Of a DNA stretch of 36,726 nucleotides, positions 9,481 to 22,012 are shown piece after piece. Numbering within the stretch: the stretch's first letter is position 1; every line of letters starts with the position of its first letter. The position numbers and the translations under genes are program-made. This stretch comes from a virus. The stretch lies in IMG/VR virus record IMGVR_UViG_3300027861_000087, positions 1 through 36,726 of that record; one strand, 5' to 3'. A model generated the notes under the pieces. It made no database searches, was not told where the DNA came from, and was given only the letters and a program-made list of their open reading frames with translations.

Positions 9481-10023
9481 ATGAATTCTTATGACTTACA
9501 AACTGATTTACAAACTCTAATATGAGATACTAGAACTAAGTGGTTGCCTGATGATCTAGATAATTGAACTAAATGAGAGGCTTTAAAAGTAGCTATTAAA
9601 TATGGTATTAAAGAAACTTTTGATAGATTAAAACAAAATACTCTTTATTGAAAGCAAAATAATACTGAAATTGTATTAACTACTATTGATGGAATAGTTG
9701 ATATACCTGCTGATTTTGAAATAGATTATAAAATATTTAATGCTTTTTCAGAAGAAATATTTGATTTTACTATTCAAAAAAAGCAAGGTAAAATTATTTT
9801 AGATGATGAAAGTAGTCAAGATATTACTTTACAATATCTTGTTAAAGAAAATACTTTAAGTGTTAATGCTGATGAACCTTATCTAGATGAACATTTTAGA
9901 GATTCTATAACTGCTTATGCTATGGAAAAATATCATTTAGCTCAATTTGACTGGGATAATGCTGCAAAAAGTGTAGCCTATGCTGAGGATAAAATAGAAG
10001 ATTTAATTTCTAAATACTATTAA
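9481..10023 (+). CDS. head-to-tail connector / adaptor protein (probable)
   Basis: A 180-residue acidic protein. The N-terminal helix region (D-L-Q-T-D-L-Q-T-L-I-G-D-T-R), a central beta part with D-I-P-A-D-F-E-I-D-Y, and a C-terminal helix region with L-D-E-H-F-R-D-S-I-T-A-Y-A-M-E-K-Y resemble connector/adaptor proteins of tailed phages. These dock on the portal. It is the first gene of the neck and tail block and lies 2 bases before the next start. The call is by pattern and context. Confidence 0.5.
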
Positions 10024-10025
10024 AA

Positions 10026-11735
10026 ATGGCTAGAAATAGAACAAAACAATTAAGAAATGCTAAACATCCTATAAGTACAGTTGATAATAATATGGGTTGA
10101 TTAATTGCTAATTGAACTAAATATAAACTTAGAAAAAATACTTATACAGATTGTATGAATATTATTCTATCTCAAAAATGAGGATTTAAAAGAAGAAGAA
10201 CTGCTACTCAATTATGAGTAGAACCTGATTCTAATTTAGATAGAGTTTATTGAATTTGATACCAAAAAGACTTTTGATGGATAAGAGTTAAATGAGATAG
10301 AATACAAACCTTACCTACTTCATCATCTACCTGGACAACTATTGTTTCATGATATACTATAACATGAAACAATTTTGTGGATTTTATAGAATTTAAAGCT
10401 ACTGCTACAAGTGGTTCTACTACAAATACTATTTCTGAGGAATCAGCTGAAAGATATTTAAAGGTAAATACTCTTATGACTGCTAATGAACATATTTGAA
10501 AATTATTAAAAATATGAAGTGAATATAAATTAATTATTTGAAATACTACAACAATAATTTATATACAAGAAAGATTTGAATGAACTTATGCAGCTTCTAC
10601 TACTGTAACAATAACTGATCAAGTAAATGCTGTATATATTATTTCTCCAGGTAAAGATGTTAAAATATGGAGAGGTTGAGCTACTTTAGAAACTTTATGA
10701 TTTTCTTTTGATAGAGCTGTACTTCAAAGTCATGGTTGATTAAGAAATAATGGTAGATTATTTTGAATTAAAAATGATAGTAAAGTATATGTAAGTGAAG
10801 TAGGTACATGAGAGTTTTTTCAAAAAGATTCTTTTATGCCTGTTAATATACCAGGTAATTTAATCTGATTATCAGAAGTAAGTGGTAGAATAGTTGTTTA
10901 TGCTGATTTTTGAAGATTAAGTATAGTTTGAGATAATCCTGATAATTTTCAGGTTATACCTACTAAATCTACTAAATGAACATTATCTGCAGGTAGTATA
11001 GCTAGTTGAAATAATGTAGAATATTATTTATCTCATGAGGGTATAGAATTTTTACAATCAGTTGAATGAGCTACTGTAACTGAGGGAATAAGTTTAAGTG
11101 ATAATATTAGAGAAAAATTTAAACAACATACTGATTTTTCATGATCTCATGGAACTGTAAGTAATTGAAAATATTTTTTAAATATACAATGATTAGTTTA
11201 TATTTATGATTTAGAAAACTCTGTAAAATTTCATAAACCTATCTTTACTTTAGCTGAGTATGATGAATGTAGTCAAGAGGTTGTAAGTAATGCTGTAGCA
11301 TGAGAATGGACTTGTAGTATGGATGTTAGCTGACAACTTGTATTTTGACAAGGTTGATTAACTTATAGAATTACTGATGAAAAAATATGACCAGAGGATA
11401 CTCAATCAAAATTAAAATATATGATAGAGTTTCCTATTCAAGATATGTGAGATTTAAGATTAATAAAAGCTATACAAAGATATTGAATTTATTTACAAAA
11501 TGATAAAAGTTTAGTAAATGCTAGAACTAGTATAAAAGTATATTTTAGTAAAAATGAAGAAGATTATGTTTTAGCTAGAGAAGTTGAAAATATTTTTGAT
11601 ATAGAAGTATTTTTTAGTGAAAAAGTATGATCTTATTCTATAAAAATTGAAATAGAAGATTTAGATAATGAAGTAGATACTCAAATAGAGTTTTTATATT
11701 CTGAACTACAATTTTATTTTTTAAATAAAAAATAA
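10026..11735 (+). CDS. tail tube/nozzle-like structural protein (beta-propeller type)
   Basis: A 569-residue, beta-rich protein. Its N-terminus (D-N-N-M-G-G-L-I-A-N-G-T, then D-C-M-N-I-I-L-S-Q-K-G-G-F-K-R-R-R) resembles the opening of podovirus nozzle/stabilisation proteins, which begin with a variable loop, a D-C-x-N segment and a K/R-R-x-G/T stretch. Repeated strand-turn segments such as G-I-G-Y-Q-K-D-F-G-G-G and S-G-R-I-V-V-Y-A-D-F-G-R suggest a propeller. It fits after the connector gene. More than 40 Gly residues are UGA-coded. Its stop overlaps the next start (TAATG). Confidence 0.6.
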
Positions 11736-13165
11736 TGTGAAATTCTAATATAGAGTTAGATTCAAGAATTATGAAAGTTGAAAGACTTTTAGAAAATTAT
11801 AAATCTACTATAGAACCTAAAAGTTGAGAGTTCGTATGACAACATTGGTATAATACTGCTACTGAGGTATTAAATATGTGGACTTGAAGAGAATTTACTC
11901 CTGCATATTGAAAAAGTATAGTACAGGATTTAGAATGAAATAAAACTCTTATACAACAAAATACTGATAGTATACTATTAGAAGTTACAGATAGAATTAC
12001 TGCTGATAATTCTTTACAATCTAGTATAAGTCTTAATGCAACTGCAATATCTTTAGAAGTTACAGATAGAACTAATGCAGATGGTGTATTACAATCTTCT
12101 ATTACAATTAATTCAAATAATATTAATTTAAAAGTTTCAAAAGATGATGTAATTAATCAAATTAATATTTCTACTGAATGAATATTAATTGAAGCAAATA
12201 ATATAGAAATAAGTTGAAGTACAACTTTTAGTTCAGGTTATGATCCATCTACAAAAATAGTATCATGATGAGCTGCTGCAGATGTAAATGGATGAGTTAC
12301 AACAATAAATTGATGAAAAATTACTACTAATTCAATAACTGCTTGATCAATAGCTTTTAATTATGCTTGATCAGCTAGTGAATGAGGTAATGCAAATGAT
12401 ACAGATAATGTTAATTGAACATCAGCTAGTACAGTAAAAACATGAGCTGCAAATTGAACATCAGCTAAAACAGCTACAGATAGTGCTTTAGTCTTTTCAG
12501 ACAGTAGATATAGATATAAAAATTGGTTAGATAGCAATTTAATAACAGATACTAAAGTTAAAACATGATTTACAGGTGTAATTATGGATTGAAGTGGATT
12601 ATTTTGATATAATTCATGAACAAAAAATTTTGAAATTGATACTTCATGAAATGCTTATTTTAGATGAGATTTACATGCTCTTAGTTGAACTTTTGCATGA
12701 AACATAACTAGTTCTGCTGTAATCACATGAGGTACATTTAGAACTTCATCATGAGATGAAAGAGTAGAAATGACATCAGATAGAGTAAATTTTTATAATT
12801 CATGAGCTGTATCTTGATATTTTGAAACATGATGATTCTTATGATTAACATGAATTATATGTAGATGAGATTTTGGAGTAGATTGAGATATTACAAGAAG
12901 TTTATTTTTGAGTGATTTATATTCGGCAGATATTATTTTAGAATGATCTAGTAATAGAATATATTGATATGATTGAACTAATGGAAGTATATATTTTAGT
13001 AGCTCTAGTTGGCAAATTACACGACCTGTAAATTTTAGTAGCAATATATCTGTAGATAATAATATTGATTTAGTATGAACAACTACACCATATATAGAAT
13101 TTGATTGAATCAAACTTGAAAAAAGTTGAACTGATTTATATTGGAATTGAGTTAAGATAAATTAA
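11735..13165 (+). CDS. tail tip / fibre-like protein
   Basis: A 476-residue protein. Residues about 75-150 have two repeats of the L-Q-S-S-I-x-x-N-x-x-x-I-x-L-x-V type with L-E-V-T-D-R-I / L-E-V-T-D-R-T before them, as in tail tip (gpJ-type) C-termini. A Gly/Asn/Thr-rich linker region follows with N-G-T-S-A-S-T-V-K-T-G and N-G-T-S-A-K-T-A-T-D-S-A. The C-terminal half is beta-rich with F-N-S-G-T-K-N-F-like turns. It probably contacts the host surface. The second codon is UGA (ATG TGA), so a host that stops at UGA would make no protein. Confidence 0.65.
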
Positions 13166-13170
13166 TAAAT

Positions 13171-13198
13171 TTGAAAAAATATATAATATAAGTATATT
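13171..13198 (+). promoter_or_regulatory. promoter without operator
   Basis: TTGAAA (13171-13176), a 16-bp spacer, and TATATT (13193-13198). No palindrome overlaps it, unlike the promoters at 6154, 24908 and 36141. It would serve the ejection-protein genes from 13229. Confidence 0.5.
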
Positions 13199-13228
13199 AA
13201 CAATAGATTATTAAATAACTTTTTTTTT

Positions 13229-14257
13229 ATGGCTTTTAATAAAAATAGTATAGTAGATTACTTAGACTCTCAATGACAAGATTCTAGTAGATCAGCTAGA
13301 AAAAAACTTGCAGCACAATATGGTATAAAAAACTATAATTTTCTTTGACCACAAAATTTAGAATTATTAAAAAAAATGAGAGAAACTGCTCCATCTAAAG
13401 ATACTGCTAAAGATACTACTTTAGCTCCTAAAGATACTATATGAGTTGCTGATCAAACATGGGAACAACAAAATGCAAAAACATTAAAAACAATTCAAGA
13501 TAAATATAATCTTAATAGATTACCTACTAAAAAAGATATAGAATATTTTAAAGATACATGAGATTTTGATAAATGATTATATACTAAAGATATATGAGAT
13601 AAATCTAAAGGTAATAGTACTGATGTTATTGAAGATGTAACTATATATTGAAAAAGAGATGAATACTTAAAAAATTATATATGAGCTTTAGAAGAATCTT
13701 TTGATGAATCTACATGATTAAAATTACAAGAATATTGAGAAGCTAAAACTGATTATGAAACTGATATACAATATTATAGACAAGATTTTGAAAAAATAAC
13801 TAGTAGAAAAAATCAAGATTATTTTAAATGAATAGCTTTACAAAATAAAGATTTTAGTAAAAGTCTAGATTATGTAGCTAATTTATGAGCTAAAACAATT
13901 TGAGCTTTAGAATGATTTTGAAGATCAAGAATAGTTGAAGCTACTGGCGAAAAAATAGAACAGGATGTAAGATATAAATTAGATTTTGATAGAACTATGG
14001 AAGATTTATCTATATGAAAAGAAAGGAAAGAAGCTAGATATAAATTAGACCTGGAAAGATTAGCTCAATCTAAAGCACAATTTGAAAAAGCTAGGGAAAC
14101 TGAAAAAAGAGTATGAACTATTGAAGCTACATGAGATATTGCTAGATATTATGATACATTAATTACTGGTAAAACTCTTAGTGAAGATGAAGCAGCTAAA
14201 AGAAGAAAAGAAATTGAATGATGATGAACTGGTATTGAAAATATTTATAACTTTTAA
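13229..14257 (+). CDS. virion-associated protein with probable wall-binding N-terminus
   Basis: A 342-residue protein. Residues 7-50 (S-I-V-D-Y-L-D-S-Q-G-Q-D-S-S, then A-R-K-K-L-A-A-Q-Y-G-I, N-L-E-L-L-K-K-M) match a short module seen in phage tail and wall-hydrolase proteins that is often taken for a peptidoglycan-binding or LysM-like unit. A low-complexity K-D-T-A/P linker follows, then a long charged helical region (about 130-310) with R-Y-K-L-D repeated twice (D-V-R-Y-K-L-D-F-D-R, E-A-R-Y-K-L-D-L-E-R). It ends in a G-G-G-T-G turn. It starts the block of large internal virion proteins. Exact role unknown. Confidence 0.55.
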
Positions 14258-14268
14258 CTTTTAATATT

Positions 14269-15957
14269 ATGGTAAATAGAATTAAAAAAGGAACTTGAAC
14301 AAAGATCTTTAAATGATTTACTGAGGATCAAGTTAAAATACCTGATGTAAATGTACCATCAGATGAAAAATTAATTATTTCTCAACAAAATTCTACTTAT
14401 TGAAAAGATAATAAAGTGGATAATATTATTGCCTCTCAATACCTGGATGTAAAAGATAAAACTACTGAAACTTATGTAGATAAAATAGGTATGGAAACTG
14501 GTATATATGCTGATATACAAAACATAGATAGTAAAATTTTAGATACTTATAGAATACTATGAATGCCTGATAATGATATTTTTAGTAGGCAAGATATAAG
14601 TTCACAAGAAAAAGTTGCAATGTCTACAGAAAGAAGAAATATATCATCTAATAGAATATCACAGTTAAGAAAATTACAACAAGCTAAACAATCTGAAATA
14701 AAAGAATTAGCAGAGTTTGAGGCAGGTAAAGCTAAAGCTCAGGAGAATGCTTATAAAGAGGCTATAGCTTATCAAAAAACATTATTAGATCAACAAAAAT
14801 TTGGTTTAGAAGAAAAAAAGTTTTGATTAAGTGTATGAAAAGCACAAACTGATTTAGAATTAAAACAAAAACAATTTGGTTTAAGTCAGCAAAAATTTGG
14901 TTTAGATGAATCTAAATTTATTGCTTCTGAGGTAAAAGATTCTGATTTAATAATATGAGATTTTTGAAAAGTTGATGTATGATGAAAATACTGAGAATGG
15001 AATGTTACTCAAACTTATGGTACATCCTCTGTTTTAGCTTCTGATAATGTACAATTAGCTAGTGGTAAGGTATGAACTCCTGGAATAGATCTAGCAGGTA
15101 CTTTATGAGATAGTATAAGTGCTTTTGAATGATGAAAAGTTATATCAATAACATCATGACAAGTAAATATACCTAAGGATAAATGGGAAGAAAATGGATG
15201 AAGTTATTGAAATCAAATAATTATTGAAGATAATAAATGACAACTTCATTATTATAATCATTTAGAAAATGTACAAAATTATAAAGAATGACAGGCTATT
15301 CAAAAAGGTCAATTAATAGGTACTATGTGAAATACTGGTACATCTACAGGGGTGCATTTAGATTATAGGGTTAAAAGTGATAGATGATGGGAAGATCCTA
15401 GAAATTACATGAGTAAGAAATGAGATAAAACAGAAAATATAAATTATGAAACAGTTGAAGATTATTTTAAAGACACTAGAACAAAAAAATTTGCTAAAGT
15501 ATCAAGAGAACAAATGGAAAAAGTTTTATTTGATGATGTACATAATAAAAAATTTAAATTTTCTTATAAGGATAAAGATGGTCATACTCAAATTTCAGAT
15601 GAACTAACAAGTTTTATAAAATCATGAGTTTTAAATGAAACTGATATTAAAGAATATAAACAGTTAGCTAATGCTAATAAATATAGTAGTATAGATATTA
15701 ATGTAATAATACCTAAACTAGAAAAAGTACAAAGTAGGCAGAGTATGATAAGTGTACTTACTTCATTAGCTGTAAATTGACAACTTGATTGAGAATTATT
15801 TGAATGAGCAGAAGAATTTTATATATGAGATGGGGATGGTTATAATGCTATACAAGAATACTTTCCTGATAAAGTGGATGAAATACTTAAAGAAGCAAGA
15901 TCTAATGCTGATACTATAAAGGAAAAATATAAAATTTGAGTTTATAACATAAATTAA
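14269..15957 (+). CDS. ejection/tail protein with a degenerate M23 peptidase domain
   Basis: A 562-residue protein: helical N-terminal part (to about 230), an M23/lysostaphin-type beta domain at about 238-380, and a helical C-terminus. In the M23 domain, G-N-Q-I-I-I-E-D, L-H-Y-Y-N-H-L (His327, His331) and G-T-M-G-N-T-G-T-S-T-G-V-H-L (His363) are clear. Family knowledge: zinc is held by the H and D of H-x-x-x-D and by the last H of H-x-H. Here those positions read T-P-G-I-D (Thr270, Asp274) and H-L-D (Asp365), so two zinc ligands are changed. The domain may be inactive or act as a wall-binding module; otherwise it is a local wall hydrolase for DNA entry. The previous stop is 11 bases upstream. 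Confidence 0.75.
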
Positions 15958-15960
15958 TAT

Positions 15961-15992
15961 AATAGGATTAATATTTATTAATCCTATTTTTT
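15961..15992 (+). terminator. intrinsic terminator abutting the next start codon
   Basis: AATAGGATTAATA (15961-15973) pairs with TATTAATCCTATT (15976-15988), then T5. The next ATG is at 15993. As at 7217, the hairpin doubles as the leader of the following gene. Confidence 0.7.
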
Positions 15993-18900
15993 ATGTGATT
16001 TGATTTTGGTTCTATTCTATCTTATGGAAGTAGTAATATAAAAAAAATAATAGATTCTTGAAAGGATATTAATATTTCAAATATTTGAAAACAAATATCT
16101 GAAGATTTTTCTGAATGAAAAGAAATAGCTATAGAAAAACATGATTTTGAATCTCCTTTTATTAAAATTTCTGAAAATCAAAATAACTTATTAGAAAAAA
16201 TAGATAACAGATATAAAGAATATACTGAAATACAATCTTATATCGATGTCCCTTTTTCTGATCTAAATGAATTTGCTAGAAATAAAATAATTGAATATAA
16301 TAAACCTGAAAATATTTTATCTAAATCTGAGGAATTTGATTATAAAAATTTAATAAAAAAACAAAAAACTTACTCTATTAAAAGAGAAGAAGTTTTATGA
16401 CAAGAGTCTGATAATTTAACTTCACAAATATCAGAATCTTTACAATCAGCATGATTAAGATGAAGTGATGAAGTTTCAGAAAATGATACTTTTTGATCTA
16501 AATTAATGTGAAGTTTAATTACTGCATGATGAAGTATTTCTAATTTACCTGATGATATAAAAGAAGACTTTAATAATTATATTAATAATAGTAGAACTAG
16601 AATAGATAATGAAAATAAAAAAATTAAAGAAATTAAAGAAAATGCTAATTTAAATATTTTAGAAAAAAATATTGAATATGCTAAAGTAAACTTTGATTCT
16701 TTTAAGGAAATTATTTGATGAAGTTCTTGATGACAATTTTTAGAACATACATATAAACATTCTGTAGAATGAATGTCTAAAATATGAAAATGATTTACAT
16801 CTGATTCTTTTGCAGAATGAATATCTGAAATCTGAGCTTGATCAGTATGAGTAATTTTTTCTCCAATAACTGCATTTTTTGAAAAAGATGTTACAGGTTC
16901 TTTATGAAAAACTACATGAGAATTAATGGCTGTAGCTATTACTCCTATTGCTGCAGGAACGAGTCAAAGTTTAAAAACTATGTGAGTTGATGATAATATA
17001 GCAGAAAACTGGGGTATTATAGCTGTTGGAGCTTTACCTTTTATAATGAAAAGTTGAAAAAATCCTTGAAAAGTTTTAGCTAATGAAACTGCTTTTTTAT
17101 GAAAATTACCTAAAGAGTATCAAGGAATGTATGTAAATATAAAATGAAAAGTAAATAAGATAGATAGAATGGAAGTAGAATTACAAAATAGAATTGCTTT
17201 AGAAAGATGAGAAGTAACTGAATTTCTAGTAAAAGATAAAAAATGAAATTATGCTTATGAACCAATAAATAAATGAATATCTAATATTAGAAAACTTACA
17301 AAAGATTTTATAGATGCTTTAAATAAAAAAGACTTTAAAAAAGTAAATGAGATAAATACAAAAATTTTAGAAAGATATAAAATTTTAAAAGTTGAAAAAA
17401 ATAGTCTTTTTAAAGAAAGATTATGAGATTATATTAGTTGAATAGCAGAAAAATTATGAATTAAACAAAACTTCTTATCTGAACAACATACATGATTTAT
17501 GGAGGTTGTAAAAGAAGTTCCTATTGATATAACTAAAGTAAATATAAAACCTTTTGTAGACTTTTTAAATAAAGATTTTACTGCAAGTGTTTATGGTTCA
17601 GTTGCATGATTAAGATGAAATAGAGAATTTAAAGATAATTCTTTAGAAAGTACAGTTAAAGAATTAATACTACAACATGATATTTTTAAGGATCTTACTC
17701 CTATTGATAAAAAAGTAGTTGTAGATAATGCAATAGAATTTTATAAAAAAGAAAGTGTAGCTGTTAAAAAAGCAGTTTGAGTTATTGATGTAATACAAAA
17801 AGATAAATGAATTTATTCTAAAGAGGCTTTAGAAGAATTAGCAGAAATGTGAATTGAAGCTACTAAAAAAGATTTAGGAGTAATGGAAAATTTACCTGAA
17901 AAAATAAGAGCTATTGAATTTTTAGTTAAAAAAAATATTTTAAAAGATAATTGAATTGATCCTAAAAATATTAATTTAAATTCTTATTGAATATCAAAAT
18001 GATCTAGTAACTTTTTTTCAAATCATTATATAGAAAAACAAAAACAAGACTGAGGAATATTTCATATACCTATTTCTGAATTATCTAAACAAAGAATAAC
18101 TAAAGAAATAAAAGATTTTGATGAGCTAATTAAAATAACAGATAAAATAAGTGAAACACCTTTAATAAAAACTTATTCGAATAGTAGATTAACTAAAACA
18201 GATTTTATAGAAAAACAAAAGGATATGTTTTTTAAAAAACTAGATTCTAAGAAATGACAAGAAATTATCATGGATTTAGAAACTAGTCAAGCATGAAATT
18301 TAATTTATACTGATGGTATAGTTACCTGATGATGATGATCTACTTTTCCTAAATGGATTAAATGAAAAGATGTAAGAAAAACTACAGTTATTGAAAAAGT
18401 GTTAGAACATATAAAAAATAAAAACATTGATATTAAAACATTGCCTGAACAAAAATTAATGGAACAATTAATGGAACAATTATGAAGTGTTTTAAAAGAT
18501 ATTTATACTGATATGGAATTTAAAAATATTAAAAATGAAATATGAGCTATTAGAATGAAAAAAGAAAATTTTAAAAAATATAAAGATTATGAATCTGCAT
18601 TTAATGATCAAATTAATATAACTAAAAAATTAGAAAAAGATATAAATATTTTAGAAAATGAAAAAAATAAAGTAAAAGCTAAAGAATATAGAAAATTATT
18701 ACAAGAATATTATAATAAAGTTTTTAGTTATCAGGATAAAATATGAAAACTTTGAGAAAAGTTAGAAAAAAAAGATATAAAAATAAAAGATTTAAGACAA
18801 GATTTAGCTAATGAAAAAACTAAAAGAAAATGGTTAAGAGATTTAAAAAAAGATTATCCTAGTATAACTAATTATACAGCTAAAAGAATAAGAGAGGATT

Positions 18901-21488
18901 TAAAATTTAAATCTCTTGATCTATTAACAGATTCTCAATTTATAGATTTTTTTAATAAATATGAAGCAAAATTAAATGAATATTTAGATTTACAAATTGA
19001 ATACAAAACTCTAAGAAAAAATATAGCTGAAAAAGGTATATTACATATAGAAAACTTATTTAAAATAAGTGGATTACCTAAGAGTATGAAAGATTATTCT
19101 ATAAAAGATTTTAATGAAGCTCAAAAAATAATAGATTGATTACAACAATGAGATCAAATTTTATCAGAAACTATGCTAAAAAGTTTTTCAGATTTATGAA
19201 AAGATGTAAAAACTACAAGAGAAGCTACTATAGATTTAAGAAAAAATATAAAAGGTTTTGATGTAGAAATTAATAAACTTCAAGAAGAACAAATAAATAA
19301 AATTAAAGATGAAATTATTTCTAAAGAAAATAGTGTAGAAATAAATACTAAAAAATTAAATAAAAATCCTAATGATTTATTAGCAAAAAAAGCTATAAAA
19401 GAAGATTGAATATGAATAAAACAGTTAAAAAGTAAACTAGAAGATTATCAAAATAAAAAATTCGTAATTGATTTTACAGAAGTTCCTGAATATAAAAAAA
19501 TATCCGAAGAAATTGAAATATTAGAAAATGATATTTTATCAGCTGATGAAAAAGTATCAGAAGTTATACAAGAAAAAATTGATAATTTAAAAGAAAATCA
19601 AAATAAAATAATTGAAGATATTAATGATTTAGATTTTAAAGAAACTCCTAAAGAAACTGAAAGTAAGATTAAGCAAAATAAGCCCTATAAGTGAAGTTAT
19701 TTAGAAAAGGCTTTATATGATACCTCTTTTGCTATGAAAGATGGATTAAATCAATATGTTATAGAATCCTATAAAGCTAAACAAGCTCATTACGATTTAA
19801 TACAACAAAAAGAAATTGATACATTTAATTTATTATTAAGTAAAGCTAGAAAAGATAGAGGATTTAAATTTATAAATACTGATGAATATATAATTGAATT
19901 TATTGAAAAACCTGAAAAACAAGCAAAATTTATTGAAGATGGATTTGTTTCAAAGGCAGAAATAGAAATAGCTATGTGGTTAATAAGTGATTTTAAGCAT
20001 AAAGCAAATATATTAGAACAAAGAAATGCTTTAGATACAAAAGTAGAATGATATGTTACTCATACATGAATAACTACAGCTGAGGTATTAAAACAAGAAT
20101 GATTTAAAAGTGCTTTAAAAAATATTTTTAGAAATAAAACAAGTGAGTTAGATTTCTGATCTATTACATGAGATGGAACTGAGGCTCTTTGATTTACAAA
20201 ATGGTTTAAATATGCAGTTGAAAGGAAATGATGATTAAGGACAACTAATGATTTATGAAGAATATACCATAATTACTCTAATGCTTTTTATAAAAAATTA
20301 GCTATAGATGATGTTTTACCTGAGGCTATACTTTATGTACAAATATTATGAGATTCTAAAAAGGTTGAAATAATAAAATCACACTTTAATAAATTAAAAT
20401 GAAAAGAATCTTGATTTATTACACAATGATGAACAATTTGAGAATCACTAAAGTTTTTTAGAAATTTAATATCTATAAAAGATTTATGATGAAACTTAGT
20501 TACAGTTTGAGCTTCGATACTTTGAGTTATTAATGCAAATTGATATATTTTATGAGCTAGATGAACAATTAAAGCAAGTCTTCAAAAATACTTTTCAAAA
20601 GAGGCTAGAGATATTATTAAAAAATATGAATGAACTTTATGAAGAAATGCTTTAAAAGATTTTAAAAAAGAAGTATGGGATAATACAGCTATACCAACAT
20701 ATCTAAAACCTTTTGAATGACTATGGATATGATTATCTGCAGTTTTCCAGTCTTGATTAAATACAGCTTTTATTTGATTATTGACTAAAGAAGAATTATC
20801 TTCATGAATTGTTTCTGATAAAAGAATAGCTGAAATAAAAATAGAGATGTGAAAAACTCATGCTTTACCAGGTACACAATCTATTTGGGGTAGTAATGAG
20901 GCAGCTAAAACTTGATTACAATATAAATGATGGGGTATTCCTTATGCTCATAGAACTATTTGAGCATTATGAGAAATAATAACATGAAATAAAAAAGATA
21001 AAGTTCATTGATTAAAAGAATTATGGAAGTTATCAAAAATTTCTTTATTGGCATTATGAATGTATTTGTATTTTACTGATGAAGATTCAAGAAAAAAATA
21101 TAGTATTAAAAGAATGTATTCTGAGGCAGTATGAGCATATTCTGCAGCTGATATTAATTTATGGAGTAGTGTTAGAATGATGTGAGAATTAGAAAGTATA
21201 CAAAAATTATTAAAAGATTTTGTATATATGGAAGAATATAAAAGAAAAAGTTGAAAAGATGATTTTTTTCAATATAAGAAAGAAGATAAAAAATGGATTA
21301 CGGATATAAAAAAAATAATTACTCCATGAGCAATTAAATGACCTTATAAAGTTTATAAAGATATTGTACCATGAGATGAACAAGAAAGTGGTTTAGATGA
21401 TGATTTTAATTTAGATTTAGATTTTGAATTAGAGGATGATATAGATGTTTCTAAAGATTTTGAATTAGATTTAGATTTTGAATTATAA
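15993..21488 (+). CDS. giant internal virion / DNA-ejection protein (1831 aa)
   Basis: One uninterrupted frame of 1831 codons that spans more than 100 UGA codons. Long Lys/Glu helical stretches (about 800-1250) alternate with hydrophobic Gly/Ala segments: I-G-A-G-S-V-G-V-I-F-S-P near 285-300, G-G-N-L-V-T-V-G-A-S-I-L-G-V-I near 1500-1520, a possible membrane segment S-L-L-A-L-G-M-Y-L-Y-F near 1685. The C-terminus is an acidic repeat (F-N-L-D-L-D-F-E-L-E-D-D and F-E-L-D-L-D-F-E-L). Size, position after the M23 protein and composition fit an ejection or tape-measure-like protein; T7 gp16-type proteins are the closest analogy. The start codon is followed directly by UGA. No catalytic motif is seen. 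Confidence 0.7.
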
Positions 21489-21522
21489 AAAAATACTAGG
21501 ATTAAGTCCTGGTATTTTTTTT
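21488..21522. terminator. bidirectional terminator between convergent operons
   Basis: AAAAAATACTAGGA and TCCTGGTATTTTTT form a stem with loop TTAAG and runs of A and T on both sides. It separates the rightward virion operon from the leftward early operon. The stop codon of the small gene at 21502 lies in the loop. Confidence 0.8.
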
Positions 21523-21642
21523 AGCTTTTCTTTTAGCTCTAGATCTATTTCTTTTTTTCTCCTCTTTTATTTTATATAAAGGCTGTTTTATTTTTTTTGT
21601 AGATCAGAATAAAAACTTTTTAATTTTTTCAATTAATTTCAT
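21502..21642 (-). CDS. small, highly basic protein
   Basis: A 46-residue protein with about twenty Lys/Arg. It ends in S-R-A-K-R-K-A-K-K-N-T-R-T, nucleic-acid-binding in character. It contains one UGA-Gly (F-L-F-G-S-T). Last gene of the leftward early operon; its 3' end lies in the terminator hairpin. Start is 2 bases after the next gene's stop, which suggests translational coupling. Function unknown. Confidence 0.55.
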
Positions 21643-21644
21643 AA

Positions 21645-21737
21645 TTATTTATTAAATCAAATATAAAATATATAAAACATTAATATTATGAATCATACTA
21701 CATATAAGTAAAGTTCTAATTTTTGTGTATTTTTCAT
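21645..21737 (-). CDS. single-span membrane peptide
   Basis: A 30-residue ORF: M-K-N-T-Q-K-L-E-L-Y, then a hydrophobic segment V-V-G-F-I-I-L-M-F-Y-I-F-Y-I-G-F and a short N-K end. Two UGA codons are read as Gly in the membrane part. It packs exactly between its neighbours (2 bases on each side), which argues for a real gene despite its size. Function unknown. Confidence 0.5.
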
Positions 21738-21739
21738 AA

Positions 21740-22003
21740 TTAATATTTTCAATCAGTAACATTATAACTATCTAAAAATATATCTGTTTTACATGGATAT
21801 ACTTCTCATATAATTCATTTCAAGATCATATCTCATTCATTTGCTTTATATGTACCCTCTAAAGTTTCTATAGTTAGTACAAAAGGTTTTTTACTTAATA
21901 CTTTAATAGGTCTTTCACGAGTACTCCATTTCATAATTTGATCTAAAAAATCAATATGACAAGGATAAAATTCTATTTCTACTGGTTTCTTTTTAGCTTT
22001 CAT
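21740..22003 (-). CDS. conserved small phage protein (K-K-P-V / G-x-Y-x-A-N-E-G-D family)
   Basis: An 87-residue protein of a type common in phages: it starts M-K-A-K-K-K-P-V-E-I-E-F, has I-E-T-L-E-G-T-Y-K-A-N-E-G-D in the middle, and ends with I-I-G-E-V-Y-P-C-K-T-D-I-F. In relatives this reads P-G-D-x-I-I-x-G-x-x-G-E-x-Y-P-C-K-P-D-I-F. The glycines of N-E-G-D, L-K-G and I-G-E are UGA. The role of this family is not known to me. It is part of the leftward early operon. Confidence 0.7.
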
Positions 22004-22012
22004 AAATTATAT

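Noticed and set aside
12793-13113. 106-codon minus-strand ORF
   Set aside because: Antisense to the tail-tip gene, which has recognised motifs.
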